Source: Galeruca laticollis
Taxonomy: Eukaryota; Arthropoda; Insecta; Coleoptera; Chrysomelidae
Direction of reading: 5' to 3'
Assembly (NCBI GenBank): GCA_963921935.1
Contig: OY998175.1
Coordinates: 212,676,655-212,740,654 of the forward strand
Length of the DNA stretch: 64,000 nt
The position numbers and the translations under genes were made by a program. The notes beneath the pieces are model-generated. The model had not been told where the DNA came from. It was given only the letters and a program-made list of their open reading frames with translations, and did not search any database. Positions 34,796-46,348 of this stretch are shown here, one piece after another; the first letter of the stretch is position 1; every line of letters starts with the position of its first letter.

Positions 34796-36765
34796 CGGCG
34801 GGCGTAATTTCGGCCGGTAATCCCTTGGCCTACCTGCATAAATCAAAGGGTACCATTTATGACAGGGGTAATTTCGGCCGAGGGGTTGATGTTTACGATG
34901 AGATTAAAATATTGGTAATTACGCTTAATAGTTTCTGTAAAATATTAGTTGTGTATTTATTTGGAAATACCTAATCCTGTGTACCTGTCGGAAATACCTT
35001 TAATTTACTTATCTCTTTATTCTAATAACTATGTTGTACCTACTTAAGATTATTCCTTTAAATGTATAAAATTCACAAATAACAGGTATAAAATTATTAT
35101 AGCTAGTCAGTATTATAACTTATCTTTAAGCTACTAGTCGATAGAAAGCATAAAATATATTATTTGTATACGAGGGCATCAGTTTCAGTAATTGAGAGTT
35201 CACGCGGTTGTGACTTACTAGTTGTAGAAAAGTTTCAGTTTTGTAAACAGGACGTATTAAAAAGTGGTGAAGTACGTTGGAGGTGTATAAAGAAAAATTT
35301 AAGATGTTTAGCCAAACTGTACACTGTTGGTGCGGAATACACAGTTACTAGAAGTGAATTAATCCACAACCACGAGTCCGATGAAACTACGTTGGAGAGA
35401 AAAATAGTGACGACTTCATGCAAGCGCAAAGCTGAGGAAGACATATCGGAGAAACCTTCAAAAATTATTAAAAGCGTTCTTTCAAATCATTTGCCAGAGA
35501 ATTTGTCATCGATAGATGTCAGTCTAATAAGAAGAAATTTGTACAACAGCCGCCGTAAGCTCTTACCAGCCCTGCCTAAGGATATTCACGATGTACATTC
35601 TGTACTCGATAGTTATGGACCGAAAACCACAACAGGTGAAAATTTTTTGTTTATTAACAGCACAGCTGATAATATCATTGTTTTTTCTTGCCATACAAAT
35701 ATAATAAGTTTATGTAAAATGAAAGATTTTTACATGGATGGCACATTTTCTTATTGTACAAAATATTTTTATCAGTTATTTACTGGACTGGAAAATGGGC
35801 ATTATGTTCCTCTTTTGTATTGTCTGTTGCCCAATAAGACCAGTGACACATATATGAGACTTTTTCTGTTGGTAAAATCTAAAATTTTTGAACTTTATAA
35901 TATTGTTTTTGAACCGAAGGAGGTATTTGTGGATTTTGAAATCGCAATTCATAACGCATTAAAAGTTGTCTTTCCCAAAACCAAACTAAATGGTTGTAGA
36001 TTCCACTTGCACCAGGCGTGGTATAGGAAAATACAATCATTAGGGTTAACCCAAATGTATAAAGATAAAAACTGCGAGGAAAGCAAATGGCTTACTCATA
36101 CTTTTGGGCTAACTTATTTAGACCCCTCTGAAGTTGAAGATTGTTTCATATTTGATCTCATGTCATACAAACCGGACCATAAACTTATAGATAAATACGC
36201 AGACTATTTATTAGAAAACTACATAGCGCCAGAATCTCATTTTCCACCAAATATATGGGCATATGAAAACCCATCAATTAAAAGAACCACAAATGCCTGC
36301 GAATCATTCCATTCGCACTTTAATTCTAGTTTTTATTCAAGTCACCCTTCTATATTTATTTTTATAGAAAAATTAAAAGATTGTCAGATCGATGCATATT
36401 TAAAAATAAAAAATTTAAATATTCCAGCAAAAATTAAAGACAAAACAAGTAAAAAACAAACTAAAATTTATCGAAAACATGGTAAATATGCTTCGATCTG
36501 ACAATATTTCTAGAATTAATTTCGTTAAATCTGTATCACATCAAAACGTTTTTTAAAAATTTATAGTTTACCTAAGTTATAGAAATAAGTTGATGTAATA
36601 ATTTTATTGAAATAAAGAAATATTTTAATATAAAGCATTCTGTTATTTTATTTGATTTGCGGCCGAAAATACCTATGAGATAAGGAAGCAACTTAAAACC
36701 TCCGGCCGAATTTACCTACCGGCTTTTAGTACCTGTCCTTTTTCCGGCCGAAATTACATCCGCCC
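34796..36765 (+). mobile_element. Mutator-like element (MULE)
   Basis: The left end CGGCGGGCGTAATTTCGGCC and the right end, read inward (GGGCGGATGTAATTTCGGCC), agree over 22 bp with three mismatches. The 8-bp direct repeat GCCGGGTT flanks it (34788-34795 and 36766-36773), the size expected for MULEs. GCCGGGTT is exactly the last six bases of the piggyBac element plus TT of its TTAA site. One FLYWCH-plus-MULE transposase is inside. Confidence 0.88.
35164..36501 (+). CDS. MULE transposase with FLYWCH finger
   Basis: The 445-codon frame is uninterrupted. Its N-terminal 80 residues form a FLYWCH-type zinc finger (SSRGCDLLVVEKFQF ... VRWRCIKKNLRCLAK ... IHNHE). The catalytic MULE domain (about residues 190-410) has the first D in FYMDGTFSYC, the second in VFVDFEIAIHNAL, the C-x2-H pair in GCRFHLHQAW, and the E in TNACESFHSHF. 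There is no in-frame ATG: the frame is open from 35119, and the listed first codon is TTG. A 5' exon ending near an acceptor such as TTTCAG at about 35189 is therefore likely. It moves the element by cut and paste and may still be active. Confidence 0.85.
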   Translation: MYTRASVSVIESSRGCDLLVVEKFQFCKQDVLKSGEVRWRCIKKNLRCLAKLYTVGAEYTVTRSELIHNHESDETTLERKIVTTSCKRKAEEDISEKPSKIIKSVLSNHLPENLSSIDVSLIRRNLYNSRRKLLPALPKDIHDVHSVLDSYGPKTTTGENFLFINSTADNIIVFSCHTNIISLCKMKDFYMDGTFSYCTKYFYQLFTGLENGHYVPLLYCLLPNKTSDTYMRLFLLVKSKIFELYNIVFEPKEVFVDFEIAIHNALKVVFPKTKLNGCRFHLHQAWYRKIQSLGLTQMYKDKNCEESKWLTHTFGLTYLDPSEVEDCFIFDLMSYKPDHKLIDKYADYLLENYIAPESHFPPNIWAYENPSIKRTTNACESFHSHFNSSFYSSHPSIFIFIEKLKDCQIDAYLKIKNLNIPAKIKDKTSKKQTKIYRKHGKYASI

Positions 36766-36773
36766 GCCGGGTT

Positions 36774-37221
36774 AATAATCTTACCGGGATAAAACATTTT
36801 AGCAAGTTTCCTTAAATTAAAAATAGCACTAAAAATTCTTTTTTGACATTGGGAACATGTGACGATATCCATTTTTTAAATATCTTTAACACACGAAACA
36901 CAATAAAATATTACATACAATACGCCACAACAACATACCTAACCTTTGAAAATATACAGATGCTGTGACAATTACTATTAAGGAGGCAATCTACAAATTG
37001 AAAACAAAACCATTTCTTTCCCGCCCATACTTTTGGCGGACTTCGATTGAATTCGCAAATCGTTCTTGGTTGGGGATAGTTTTCGCATGCTCTCCGCATC
37101 CGCTATTGACTGTACACGATGAATCGCTGTACAATAATTTGTGTTCTCTATGCTCTACTCAACTATGAGTGTTTTTCCAACACTGAATATCTTTCAAGGT
37201 ACTACGTTCCTCTTAACTAAA
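36774..37221. other. Unannotated stretch between MULE and repeat R copy C
   Basis: No domain or repeat is recognised. Short open frames on both strands (36911-37168) look fortuitous. The boundary with R copy C is an (ATA)n-like run at 37218-37235. Confidence 0.35.
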
Positions 37222-39202
37222 TAAATAATAATAATATTATAGAAAAAGGGCATTGATCTAATAAATATGTTTACTAATTGTTGTTTGAATCTTTATTCGT
37301 TTATTTTCGACAATTTGTTAAATTTTCGTATCTCCTAAACCCCAAAAGTACCTCAATGAGTATATTTTGGAAAATTAAGAATATTGATTTTAAACTTGAA
37401 CTTAAAATTTAATTATATTTTATCCCTTTTATTCTGAAACATTTATAGAATTTTGGATATTTGTAAAATGCAACACGTTATGGTTATAAAAATGTTATAA
37501 AAAATCGGGATTTTTTATGGTTCCCCAACGCATAGAATTTCCATTTATTGGGCGTGGCAGAGAGGACGCGATGGCTTATGTTTACTTAGCGAAATCTGTA
37601 TGCGAAATGAGAGATTTGGTGACGCGCTTTGAAACTGACTGTAAAACTAGCGGATGCGGAATGCATCGAAAAATATTCCTAGATGCGAAAGGTCCAGAAC
37701 TGGACACGACAGCATTGGCGCAAACTATGAAATATATAATTCTGGTGCTCTTAACTAAATAGAACGTTCTGATTGGTTGAAAATTACACGAAAAAATAAT
37801 CGCGAAAATTCAAGCACTAGTATAAATACTATTGAAAATATTGCTCCAAATCTATTCAAATTTTGTGAATATGAAGTAAGTAGGAATATATTGTTTTGAA
37901 GATTTGACCTATTTAAAGAGATCACCAAGTTATCACATCAATATTCTATGAAACTGTGATTATAGTAAAGTCAAAACAACTCACCTTATCTTTAATCAAT
38001 TTGTATTGATCAAAAGAATGTTTTTTGCTTGAAGATGATGCTTCCACATACACAGAAACTTCAGAAATACACTTTTAGTTTTGTTCGTTTCAATTTTCAA
38101 TACTGAAATAATTCTTGAAAATAAAAAAAATATTCTTTAAACTCACACAACTACTTTAACAACTGATACTCTATGAAGTAACTTGAGCACTGAGCAATAT
38201 TGCGACAAACTAAGTCCTCAAGACCTTGCTGTTCAGTATCCATTAGGTACTCTATTAGAATTCTGAGAAAGTATTTAGTGGGGAAAGATAATTAGTAACG
38301 AAAGGATCAAATGTACTATTCTCTAGAATTCTTACGAATATCTGGAAGCTATCAACGGTAAACAACTAAGAGACATTAAGAATACATTAATACAAATGTT
38401 CATGAAATCCGGCTACCTACTACAATAAATCATACCCTATTAATATAATAGGTAAATATGCATTGTTGTTTCTAGGTCAAGGTATTCAAAGTTATAGAAA
38501 GTGACTAATCCCAAATTTACCCAAAAATACTTGTTTTCCAAAATTGATAACGTTTTTGTCATGATAAGAATGAACGAGGTAGAAAGTGGTCTCATTTGAC
38601 TTCTCAAGCTATCTTAATCCATTGTTTACTTTGCCTATTTCTCAATTCTACTCTTCCTTATTTTGTATCCTTCATAAACCGTCAAGGCTCAAGGTTAATG
38701 GTTATCAAGATATTTAGAAGGGCCAAGTCGCAACTTAGTTGGTACATATTTGTTTGTTTTGTTTAAAAAGTTCTTTATTCTGTTTATCGTTCCCTAAGTA
38801 CAATTTTCTAAAAATATAGTATATTACAAACTCAGTAAAATACCGTGCCGATGGTCTGGCGATTTTTAAGAAAATTGTGTTCATCTTCGTCAGGTATGGT
38901 TCCTTGTCCGTCGGGCATTATCCATATATTTTGGTTGATATAATAACTTTGTCCCTAACATGTAGTTTTGACTCCTATCATCTTTCGGCTCAGGTATCCC
39001 TGAAAAGCAGCTGAAAAACAGGGTTTCAAAAATGACTCGGGGGTTTTGTTTTTGGGTTGGCAACATGGCTGACGTTGTTTTTAAAATGGTATAATTTATT
39101 TAGAATTTTGTTTATTGGTGGCAAAGGGGTTTTGCAGCACAGTTGCCTGTGTTGCAGTTACCCCTTATGTTGAAAATGGGTTCGGAGTAGTAAATAAACA
39201 TG

Positions 39203-41744
39203 TTATGTAATAAGTGATCCGTGCAAAAGCCTACACCCACTATCGCGGATGCCTTCTGCGCGATTTATGTCTATGAGATTTCGACGAAGATCTTGTGGCA
39301 GACAGTAGTTATAAAATTTATCTGAAATTTTGTTTATAAAGTCTTTGATAGTGGGTATGTTGGCTTTCTCGTGTAGCCAAGAAGTTTTTGGGAGTTTAGG
39401 ATAAATTGTGTTGTGTTTGACTGCCATTCTGAGACACTTATTTTGTATCATCTGCAACGAATAGATGTTGTGTTTTGTGCCGGTGTAATATACAGGAGCT
39501 GCATATGTGAGTATGGGGCGAATAACTTGTTTGTATATGATAATTTTATTTTGTGTAGTGAGTTTACTGTTTGCTGATAATGGGGTAGAGTCTACTCATT
39601 GCAATCTTGGCTTTTTGTATTTGTTGATTAATATGTGCACTTGCACTTGTGTTGTGTTGCATTGTGTATCCTAAGTATTTGATGTTAATACTTGGGGCAA
39701 TGTAGTGACCGTCAATACAAAGCTGCGATTGCAATGTGGAGACTCTTGTATTTCTTCTCCTGAGTAATAAATACTCTGTTTTGGAGGGGTTTAGAACTAG
39801 TTTGTTTTTGTTGAAATAGGGGATGATTGTGTTGTTAATATGTGTTTGGATAGTGTCTAGTGCGTGTTCTGGTTTCTTTGCAGTTGCTACAAAACACGTG
39901 TCATCAGCGTACATAGCGGTTAGAATTTGGTGTGAGGGTGGGAAATCATGGGTGAAGATGGAATACTGCAAAGGTGATAATACCGACCCCTGCGGGACTC
40001 CCGCTTGAATAGAATATGGACCTGATGTGTAATCCTGGATTTTTGAATAAAATTTTCTATTATTTACATAAGAGTAGATTATTTTTATCAAATAATCTGG
40101 AAATTCAAGTTTAATCAGTTTAAATATTAACCCCTCGAGCCATACGGAGTCAAATGCCTTTTGAATGTCTAATGTTGTCATAATGGCTTTGTTTTTTGTG
40201 AAAACCTTCACGGATGTAATTAATTACACGTATAATTTGGGCGACCGTGCTGTGGTCACTCCTGAAACCATATTGCTCGAGTGGGATAATATTGTTTTTG
40301 TCAACAAAGGTTTGTAACCTTTTTAAAATAATTTTGTCAATCACCTTTGCTATATTGTTTAATAGGGATATTGGTCTATAACTATCTACATAACATGGTT
40401 CTTTATTTGCTTTGATGATGGGTATGATATTGGATACCTTGAGCATATCGGGATATTGACCAGTTTTTATTATGTAATTGATTACATACGTTAGTTGGAC
40501 AATAGCCTTTTTAGGTAAATTTTTTATTAATATGTTTTGAATCCCGTCTAAGCCGGGGCTGTTTTGATTTTTAAGCGTTGAATTTTGGTGATGGTTTTAG
40601 TTTGATTTCTGAGTCGGCGGGTGATTTTCCACAAAGAATTATCTTCTGGATTTAATTTTGTCAGGAATTTTTCCCATTCTACATTTTTATGAACTTTGAT
40701 TGCCTCGTTTATTTGCTGTTGATAGTATCTTAGACGAGCGTGATCTTCTTGGGTTCTTGTTCTTTGCCATGTCTTCCTGGCTTTGTTTTTTTCATTTATT
40801 AATTGTACAATGTGATTAGGTAGTGTGTTTTGATTATTGGTTTTGGATTTTATTAATGTTGTTTTGTTTCTTGCTCCTATTATTATATTCTGAAAATTTA
40901 CTATTATTTCATTAAGTGAGCTTATATTTTCAATTTGATTCTTTATTATTAGGTTTTCGTTTATATAATTTCTATAACGTGTCCAATTTGTTGTTTTAAA
41001 GTCGAATATTTTATTTACTATTGATTGTGTATTATGTCTAAGTTTAAGATGTATTAAAACCGGATCATGGTCCGAATTGAAGTCTGTTAATGTTTTTATT
41101 TTAGAAATGTTATTTATGTTTTTCCCTATTGCAATATCCAACGTACTTGGTGAAAAATTTGCGAATGGGAAATAAGTTGGCGAATCTGTGTAGTAAATGT
41201 TGCAATCAAAATTATCGCAGAAGTTCCGCAGAGTACTTCCGTTTTGGTTAGGGTGTGATTGGAGGGGATCCCACTGTGGGTGTTTACAGTTGAGATCTCC
41301 CACTATCAGCACCCTATTATGCGTTTTTATTAAATTGAAAAAATCTTCATCTTTTAGTTTAATGTTTGGGGGATTATATACACCTACAATTTTTATTTTA
41401 TTGTCAATAAGTATTGCGATATGCTCAATTGATGTATTATTTTGTTGCAGGAGTTTGAATTTGATGTCTTTTTTGATTAGTAAGGCGATACCGCCCCCCT
41501 TGGCATCACCGGGGCGGTCTTGTCTAAATAGACGATATTCAGGATTTCTGAAGTTGATAGATTTGTTTGGTTTAAGGAACGTCTCGATTAGAAAGAAAAT
41601 GTCTGGTTTGTGAATATCGAGAAAATGTCTGATTAAATTGATTTTGTTATGTACTGATTGTACATTACAGAAAATGATTTTGAGATTGAATCTTTTTTGA
41701 ATTACTGTTCTTCCACCTACCTGCCTAGATGTCACAGCTGTCAA
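39203..41744 (-). pseudogene. LINE ORF2: endonuclease and reverse transcriptase, three frameshifts
   Basis: The AP-type endonuclease (41744-41080) has FCNVQSVHNK, LIETFLKP, VGDLNCKHPQW and NSDHDPVL. The reverse transcriptase follows with SYRPISLLN, TLDIQKAFDSVW, AGVPQGSVLSPLQYS and catalytic YADDTCFVA (near 39905). Frame breaks occur near 40575 (an A-run), 40195 (an A-run) and 39570. The final block ends at 39203. The first codon of the open frame is TTG, overlapping the end of ORF1b by 20 bases, with no ATG upstream. Translation in an intact relative would need reinitiation or frameshifting. Confidence 0.9.
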
Positions 41745-43152
41745 TGTTAGTTACAAAGTTATTGTATACCGTGAATTTTTCAATTTTACTTGAGGCTTTT
41801 CTCATTTCTCGCAGCAGGTCTTGTAGTGCTCTGGTTAGTTCATATAGATTTACCAGAGATTTTAATTCTCTGAACATATTGTTGATCTCGGAGAATTGAT
41901 TAATGTCGCTGTTTGTGGGCGGTGGCTGGCTGGTTGTCTTCTTCTCTTGGGGGTGAGGGTGGGATTGTTGTGAGATTGTGGGGGGGGGGGTGTTTTTGGA
42001 GGGTAAACTTGGATATTCTATATTGGTAACTGTTTGTTTATTCCATGGATTTGTTGTGGGAGTAGGGGCGGGGATGAATTTTGGGGGGGTGGGTTTGTTT
42101 TTTTGGGTAAGATTTCTTCTTTCTTCGATCCAGATTTTCCTTTTGACGAATTCTGGACAGATCTCCGCGTTCGCGGGGTGGTCCCCTTTGCAGTTGGCAC
42201 ATCTGGCAGGCGTTGTTCGTTCCTTGGTACATTCAGGAGTGAGGTGTGTTCCTGCACATTTGAGGCATCTGGGAGCACGGCCACAGTTAGACGTCGCGTG
42301 GCCCCACAGTTGACAAATGTGGCACTGGATTATAGGTTTATTTTGTCTCCTGTGCTCCCATTGCACTCGAGTATATTCAATGATTTTGACGTTTTTGTTC
42401 AAAAAGTCTAATGTTATCTTTGAATCAGTGACTACTAAGTATAGTGGCCTACCCTTAGTAGTCATTCTATAGATATCTTTGGTCACGATTTTATAGTTGT
42501 TTAGCAGGTCTTCTTTTATGTCGGTCAGTTGTAGTCCCTCGGTCAGGCCTCTTAGGACAAAGACATGAGTCTTGTCTTCTCGTCGGGAATAGGTATGGTA
42601 TGGAACCTTTTCTCTTCGGAGAACTGTTTTTAGGTTTTCGAAATCTTCTACGTCCTTGGTAAAAACGATGGATGAATTGTTTGTGTATTTTATTTCGAAT
42701 TTTTTGCGGATTTCAGTTTTTAATTTAGTCACCATGTCTCTATGTGCGGAAACGTTCCCTTCTATAACTATAGGAGGGCACGTGGTATTATCTTGTTTGG
42801 GGGTAGTTTTCTTTGATTTTTTCGTGTTAGTTTTGTCAATGGTTTCTTCATCGGAGCTGAGTTCTGAGGGTTTGAGTTTCCGGAAGCGGATTTTTTTCCG
42901 TTTTTTTTGTTCATTATGAGGTTTTGTTGTTTCTTCCTCGGATTCATCAGATAATGATTCATATCTGTTTTGTGTGTCTATTTGTTGCGGTTTATTGATT
43001 TTATTCAGAATATTACTAAACGAAGTGGTTTTTCTCGGTTTAGTGAAACCTGGTGGTGTTATATCTTCAACTTCCATTTGTGTTGATTGTGAAATTGTTT
43101 GTATTGCATTTAGGTCTTCGGATGGTCGTTTGTTTTTGTCAGTAGACACCAT
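41725..43152 (-). CDS. LINE ORF1b, gag-like RNA-binding protein
   Basis: The intact 475-residue frame starts MVSTDKNKRPSEDLN. After a basic, disordered N-terminus comes a PRE_C2HC-like domain (about residues 125-265; VFVLRGLTEGLQLTDIKEDL) and three zinc knuckles (CHICQLWGHATSNC, CLKCAGTHLTPEC, CANCKGDHPANAEIC). The C-terminus is P- and T-rich and then possibly helical. It is the nucleic-acid chaperone of Jockey-type LINEs. Its ATG lies two bases after the stop of ORF1a (TAAATATG). Confidence 0.88.
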   Translation of the reverse strand: MVSTDKNKRPSEDLNAIQTISQSTQMEVEDITPPGFTKPRKTTSFSNILNKINKPQQIDTQNRYESLSDESEEETTKPHNEQKKRKKIRFRKLKPSELSSDEETIDKTNTKKSKKTTPKQDNTTCPPIVIEGNVSAHRDMVTKLKTEIRKKFEIKYTNNSSIVFTKDVEDFENLKTVLRREKVPYHTYSRREDKTHVFVLRGLTEGLQLTDIKEDLLNNYKIVTKDIYRMTTKGRPLYLVVTDSKITLDFLNKNVKIIEYTRVQWEHRRQNKPIIQCHICQLWGHATSNCGRAPRCLKCAGTHLTPECTKERTTPARCANCKGDHPANAEICPEFVKRKIWIEERRNLTQKNKPTPPKFIPAPTPTTNPWNKQTVTNIEYPSLPSKNTPPPTISQQSHPHPQEKKTTSQPPPTNSDINQFSEINNMFRELKSLVNLYELTRALQDLLREMRKASSKIEKFTVYNNFVTNIDSCDI

Positions 43153-43154
43153 AT

Positions 43155-44357
43155 TTAGCTGTCTGGCGACAATTGGGGTGGTTTTTTTGTTAATTTCGTG
43201 TATTGTGATACGAAATTGTCTGATTGTTTATTATTACGTGTATCAGCGTTTTCCACTTCTTGCGCCCATGATAGATTGGCTGCAGTGTGGATTTGTACAT
43301 CGGTAATTATTTCAGTGTTTTTTCTGATGTTTCGCTGACTGGCATCTGAGTCGTCTGTGGAATTGCCATTGGAGTTTGGCCCAATAGTGTCTTCTTCCAT
43401 TTGATTGGGATTGTTTTGATTATTTATAATTAGATTAACCGGAGTTGACGTGGAATTTGTATTATTACCACGACAAATCGGGAATGAAGTTTCGAAGTTT
43501 TTCGCTCGAAAATTTGTTAATTCGTTTTCTATTGATTCGTAATTGTTATTAGATTTGGTTAATTCAGCTAGTTTTGATGAATTACTTTCCGGACTTGAGA
43601 TAATTTTTTGTTCTGTACAGTTTTTTTCCGTTTCTATACACTTTTTAGTGTTTCCTATACACTTTTTATCATGTCCTATACACTTTTTCTTTTCTTCTAG
43701 ACACTTTTTGGCTTCGTTTTGTTGCTTAATTATTTCGATACTTTTTGAGAGTGTGCTCACGTCTAGTGTTTCAAGAGTTTGTTTTGGAATTTGAATATTT
43801 TCGAAATTTTGTATACTATGTGTGCTTGTATCTGAGTTATCATTAATCAGTGATTCTTCATCAATAAAGGCTATTTTTAAGTAATCTTTCTTCTTTGACT
43901 TTAATTCTAAAGTTTTATTTTTAATTCTCGCTCTTTCGTTAGTGAATTGTTCTAATATTTGCGAATTTGTGTTTAAGGGGGTGGGGCTCAAGTTCTCATG
44001 AGTTGATTTGAGTTTATTGGCCCTATCACCTTTTTCACTGATTAATTTGTTATCAAGTTTTTTTAATCTTTTTATTTTGTTTTTTGTGAAAAATATTTTT
44101 TTGGAACGTACCTTTTAGTTTCGAACGAGGGGATGTTTTCACTGTCACAGCCGGTTTTTTTACACACACAGTTATATCTCGGTTTAGCTTATCACTTTCG
44201 AACAATTCTGGCTTCAAATTTTGTAATTTCTGAATTTTCTCGCGTAAACGGCGAGTATATTCCGTTTGATACGGAGTACCCGTAATTGGGGGGGAAATTG
44301 GTATAGGGAAATCAATGAGAATAACTCTATTGATTCCTTCCGAACAAACACTTTCGA
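43155..44357 (-). pseudogene. LINE ORF1a with cysteine heptad repeats, one frameshift
   Basis: The frame upstream of ORF1b is open from about 44357 to 43155 apart from one shift at an A-run near 44095. It has no in-frame ATG near its start. The central part contains five heptads of the form KKCIxxx (about 43614-43718) encoded by 21-bp tandem units. The rest is rich in N, S, T and E. I know no domain for it. It may be the N-terminal half of a longer ORF1 cut by a stop, or a separate accessory ORF. Confidence 0.55.
43614..43718 (-). repeat. 21-bp tandem units encoding KKCI heptads
   Basis: TATACACTTTTT-like words recur at 43635, 43656, 43677 and (as TAGACAC) 43698, an exact 21-bp spacing that keeps a cysteine at the same heptad position. 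Confidence 0.8.
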
Positions 44358-44870
44358 TTTAAAGAAAATTTTAAAAATATAAAAGATAATAGATAACTTT
44401 ATTTTCCAATATAAAAATCCAACTGACGCACTTGGAAGTTAGCATGGAAGTGTGGTACATATTTAATAAATTAAGAAATTATATAACTACAACAATTTAT
44501 TTCTGAACAATATTGATCTAAATTAGAGTCTTGTTTAATGAAAGAGTCCGTGAATGTTTCTAAAGTTTGTTCGTTACAAAAAGCGACTGTGCTTATAATT
44601 TGTAATGCTGAGGATAGTCAATGTTAAGTTCAATATCTTCTCACTTTTTTATAAAAAGATCCTTATTACTGTTTCAAATGAAATTAACTATTTCTAATTA
44701 ATTCCACAATATATTGAAAAAAATGCTAAAAATTCGAAAAAAATTGACAATTGTTTCGATATTGTCAGAATAGCAGAAGTTACATTTCATGTGCTGCCTA
44801 CCTCATGTTTAATAATTCTTTATGGCTAGACCAAGAAGTGACCTACCTTGTGATTGACTTTTAGTATATA

Positions 44871-44905
44871 TCGTCACCCCTTTGCCAGAGGCACGAAAGT
44901 GCAAA
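44871..44905 (+). repeat. Left TIR of the DUF7869-like element
   Basis: It is the 35-bp partner of 63437-63471. It contains GCCAGAGGCACGAAAGTGC, whose complement-like variants recur just inside the element near 45030-45110. Confidence 0.85.
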
Positions 44906-45029
44906 TTAGTAGTTTTGAGTTAGACCCATTTTAAAGTTTAAACTGTTCTGTTTTTATGTTTCCAATTTATTTTGATTGTTGCTGTATAATTGACACTTTT
45001 CATATGATAAATGTCTCAGTTCTTGAAAA

Positions 45030-45112
45030 AAAAATGCACTTTCGTGTTTATGGCATTAAATCAAATTGTTCACATCACACTTTCGCGAAACTTTCGTGTT
45101 TATGGCATACAA
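45030..45112. repeat. Subterminal repeats of the DUF7869-like element
   Basis: TTTCGTGTTTATGGCAT followed by an AATCAAA(T/C)TGT-type sequence occurs twice (near 45041 and 45089). GCACTTTCGTG is the inverted inner part of the TIR. At the right end, CATTCGTGTGTTTGGCAC (near 63324) and TTTCGTGTTTTAAA (near 63364) are related. They are candidate transposase-binding sites. Confidence 0.5.
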
Positions 45113-46348
45113 TCAAACTGTATTAAAACACAGATTCTTGAAATTGGAAAGGGGAATGAACAAACAAAACATACAAAAACAGTTTTAATATTTGTTACTT
45201 AAAAGTATTTTATAAAATAAAGTACTTCAATCGTTTGGATCAGACTCGTCTCCGTTCGGTTCTTGAAGGCAGTCCCTTACGTTTCCATTATATTCTAAAT
45301 TTTCATAAAATGCGTGGTGCTCCTTTAGTATAGTTAGATCTGTGCACGTTTTTTGAAGATCTTTATATTTTGCCACAGCGATGGAGTTCACATTGCTATA
45401 GGCAAAAGGTAGAGCTGCGACAGATGGTCTCACTCTCCTTTTTTTCTCTATCTCCTGAAATTCTTCATTAAAGTTAGTTTTGTAACCAATTTAAGAACAA
45501 TTTTTTCTGTATTGAAGGCAGAAAATACGGCGAAAGGGTAGTTTTTAACACCGGGACTAGCCACGGCTTCAAAATTAAAAAAGTCGTTAAACATAATTTT
45601 CCTGACGATGAATAGAGCAGGGTTTTTCCTAGCAGTACGAATGATCTGTGCCCAACCTCCTGGGACGTATACTGGTATAAACTTAGCACATCTTTCAATT
45701 TTGGAGTGGATAGTGTCACACTCCATTTCCGTGTGACCAGTTTCAAAATATTTGTGATTTATTATTTGGAGTGTAGGGTGTCTCTTTACAAGTTCGAGGC
45801 CCGTTGCTGAACATATATAATTTTTTTGCTGGTCTCCACAGCTGTCTGACATCATTCGAAGCTTTTTTATACCAGATTATGACATTACATAGTCGTAAAT
45901 GCATGATGCTATTTCATTCGCTCCTCTGTTTCCATTGGATTCTGACCATAAATAGCAGATATCCTCTTTACTTCCTAAATTGTATATAGTCAGGTTAGAC
46001 ACTGCAAATTTTCTTAAATAAAATATTTGCCCAGCTGATCCTTTCGGGGTATTTAAAACAGCCTGGGGATCAAAGTTAAAGCTCAAGATAATTGGATCTT
46101 CCAAGCACTTCTTCTTGTCATCATCTCTGGCCTCCCTCACTAAAGTTTTTCTAGTCAAGTGTTGAGAGCGAGACTCTTGAATTTTATGTTTTTCATCGGG
46201 TGTCATGTGTTCGAAGGCTACGCATTTTTAGGCTTATTGTAGAGAGTAGCATGACGGGACTTCTGAAAAATTTCAATGCAGTTTTTTGTTTTGGTGTTCC
46301 TAGATGCCAAAATCACCCTCCGTTCCAAAGGTTAAATATATATGTATA

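Larger units (their letters stand above)
38752..44452 (-). mobile_element. Jockey-type LINE, nearly full length
   Basis: A 12-bp duplication TGGTACATATTT (38740-38751 and 44453-44464) frames it inside repeat R. On the minus strand it starts CACTTCCATGC and ends in an AAAC-rich tail. It has a short 5' UTR, an ORF1a, an ORF1b with zinc knuckles, and an ORF2 with endonuclease and reverse transcriptase but no RNase H, as in Jockey-clade elements. ORF2 has three frameshifts, so this copy is inactive. Confidence 0.9.

Noticed and set aside
41978..42411. Plus-strand frames opposite LINE ORF1b
   Set aside because: They are antisense shadows of the zinc-knuckle region.
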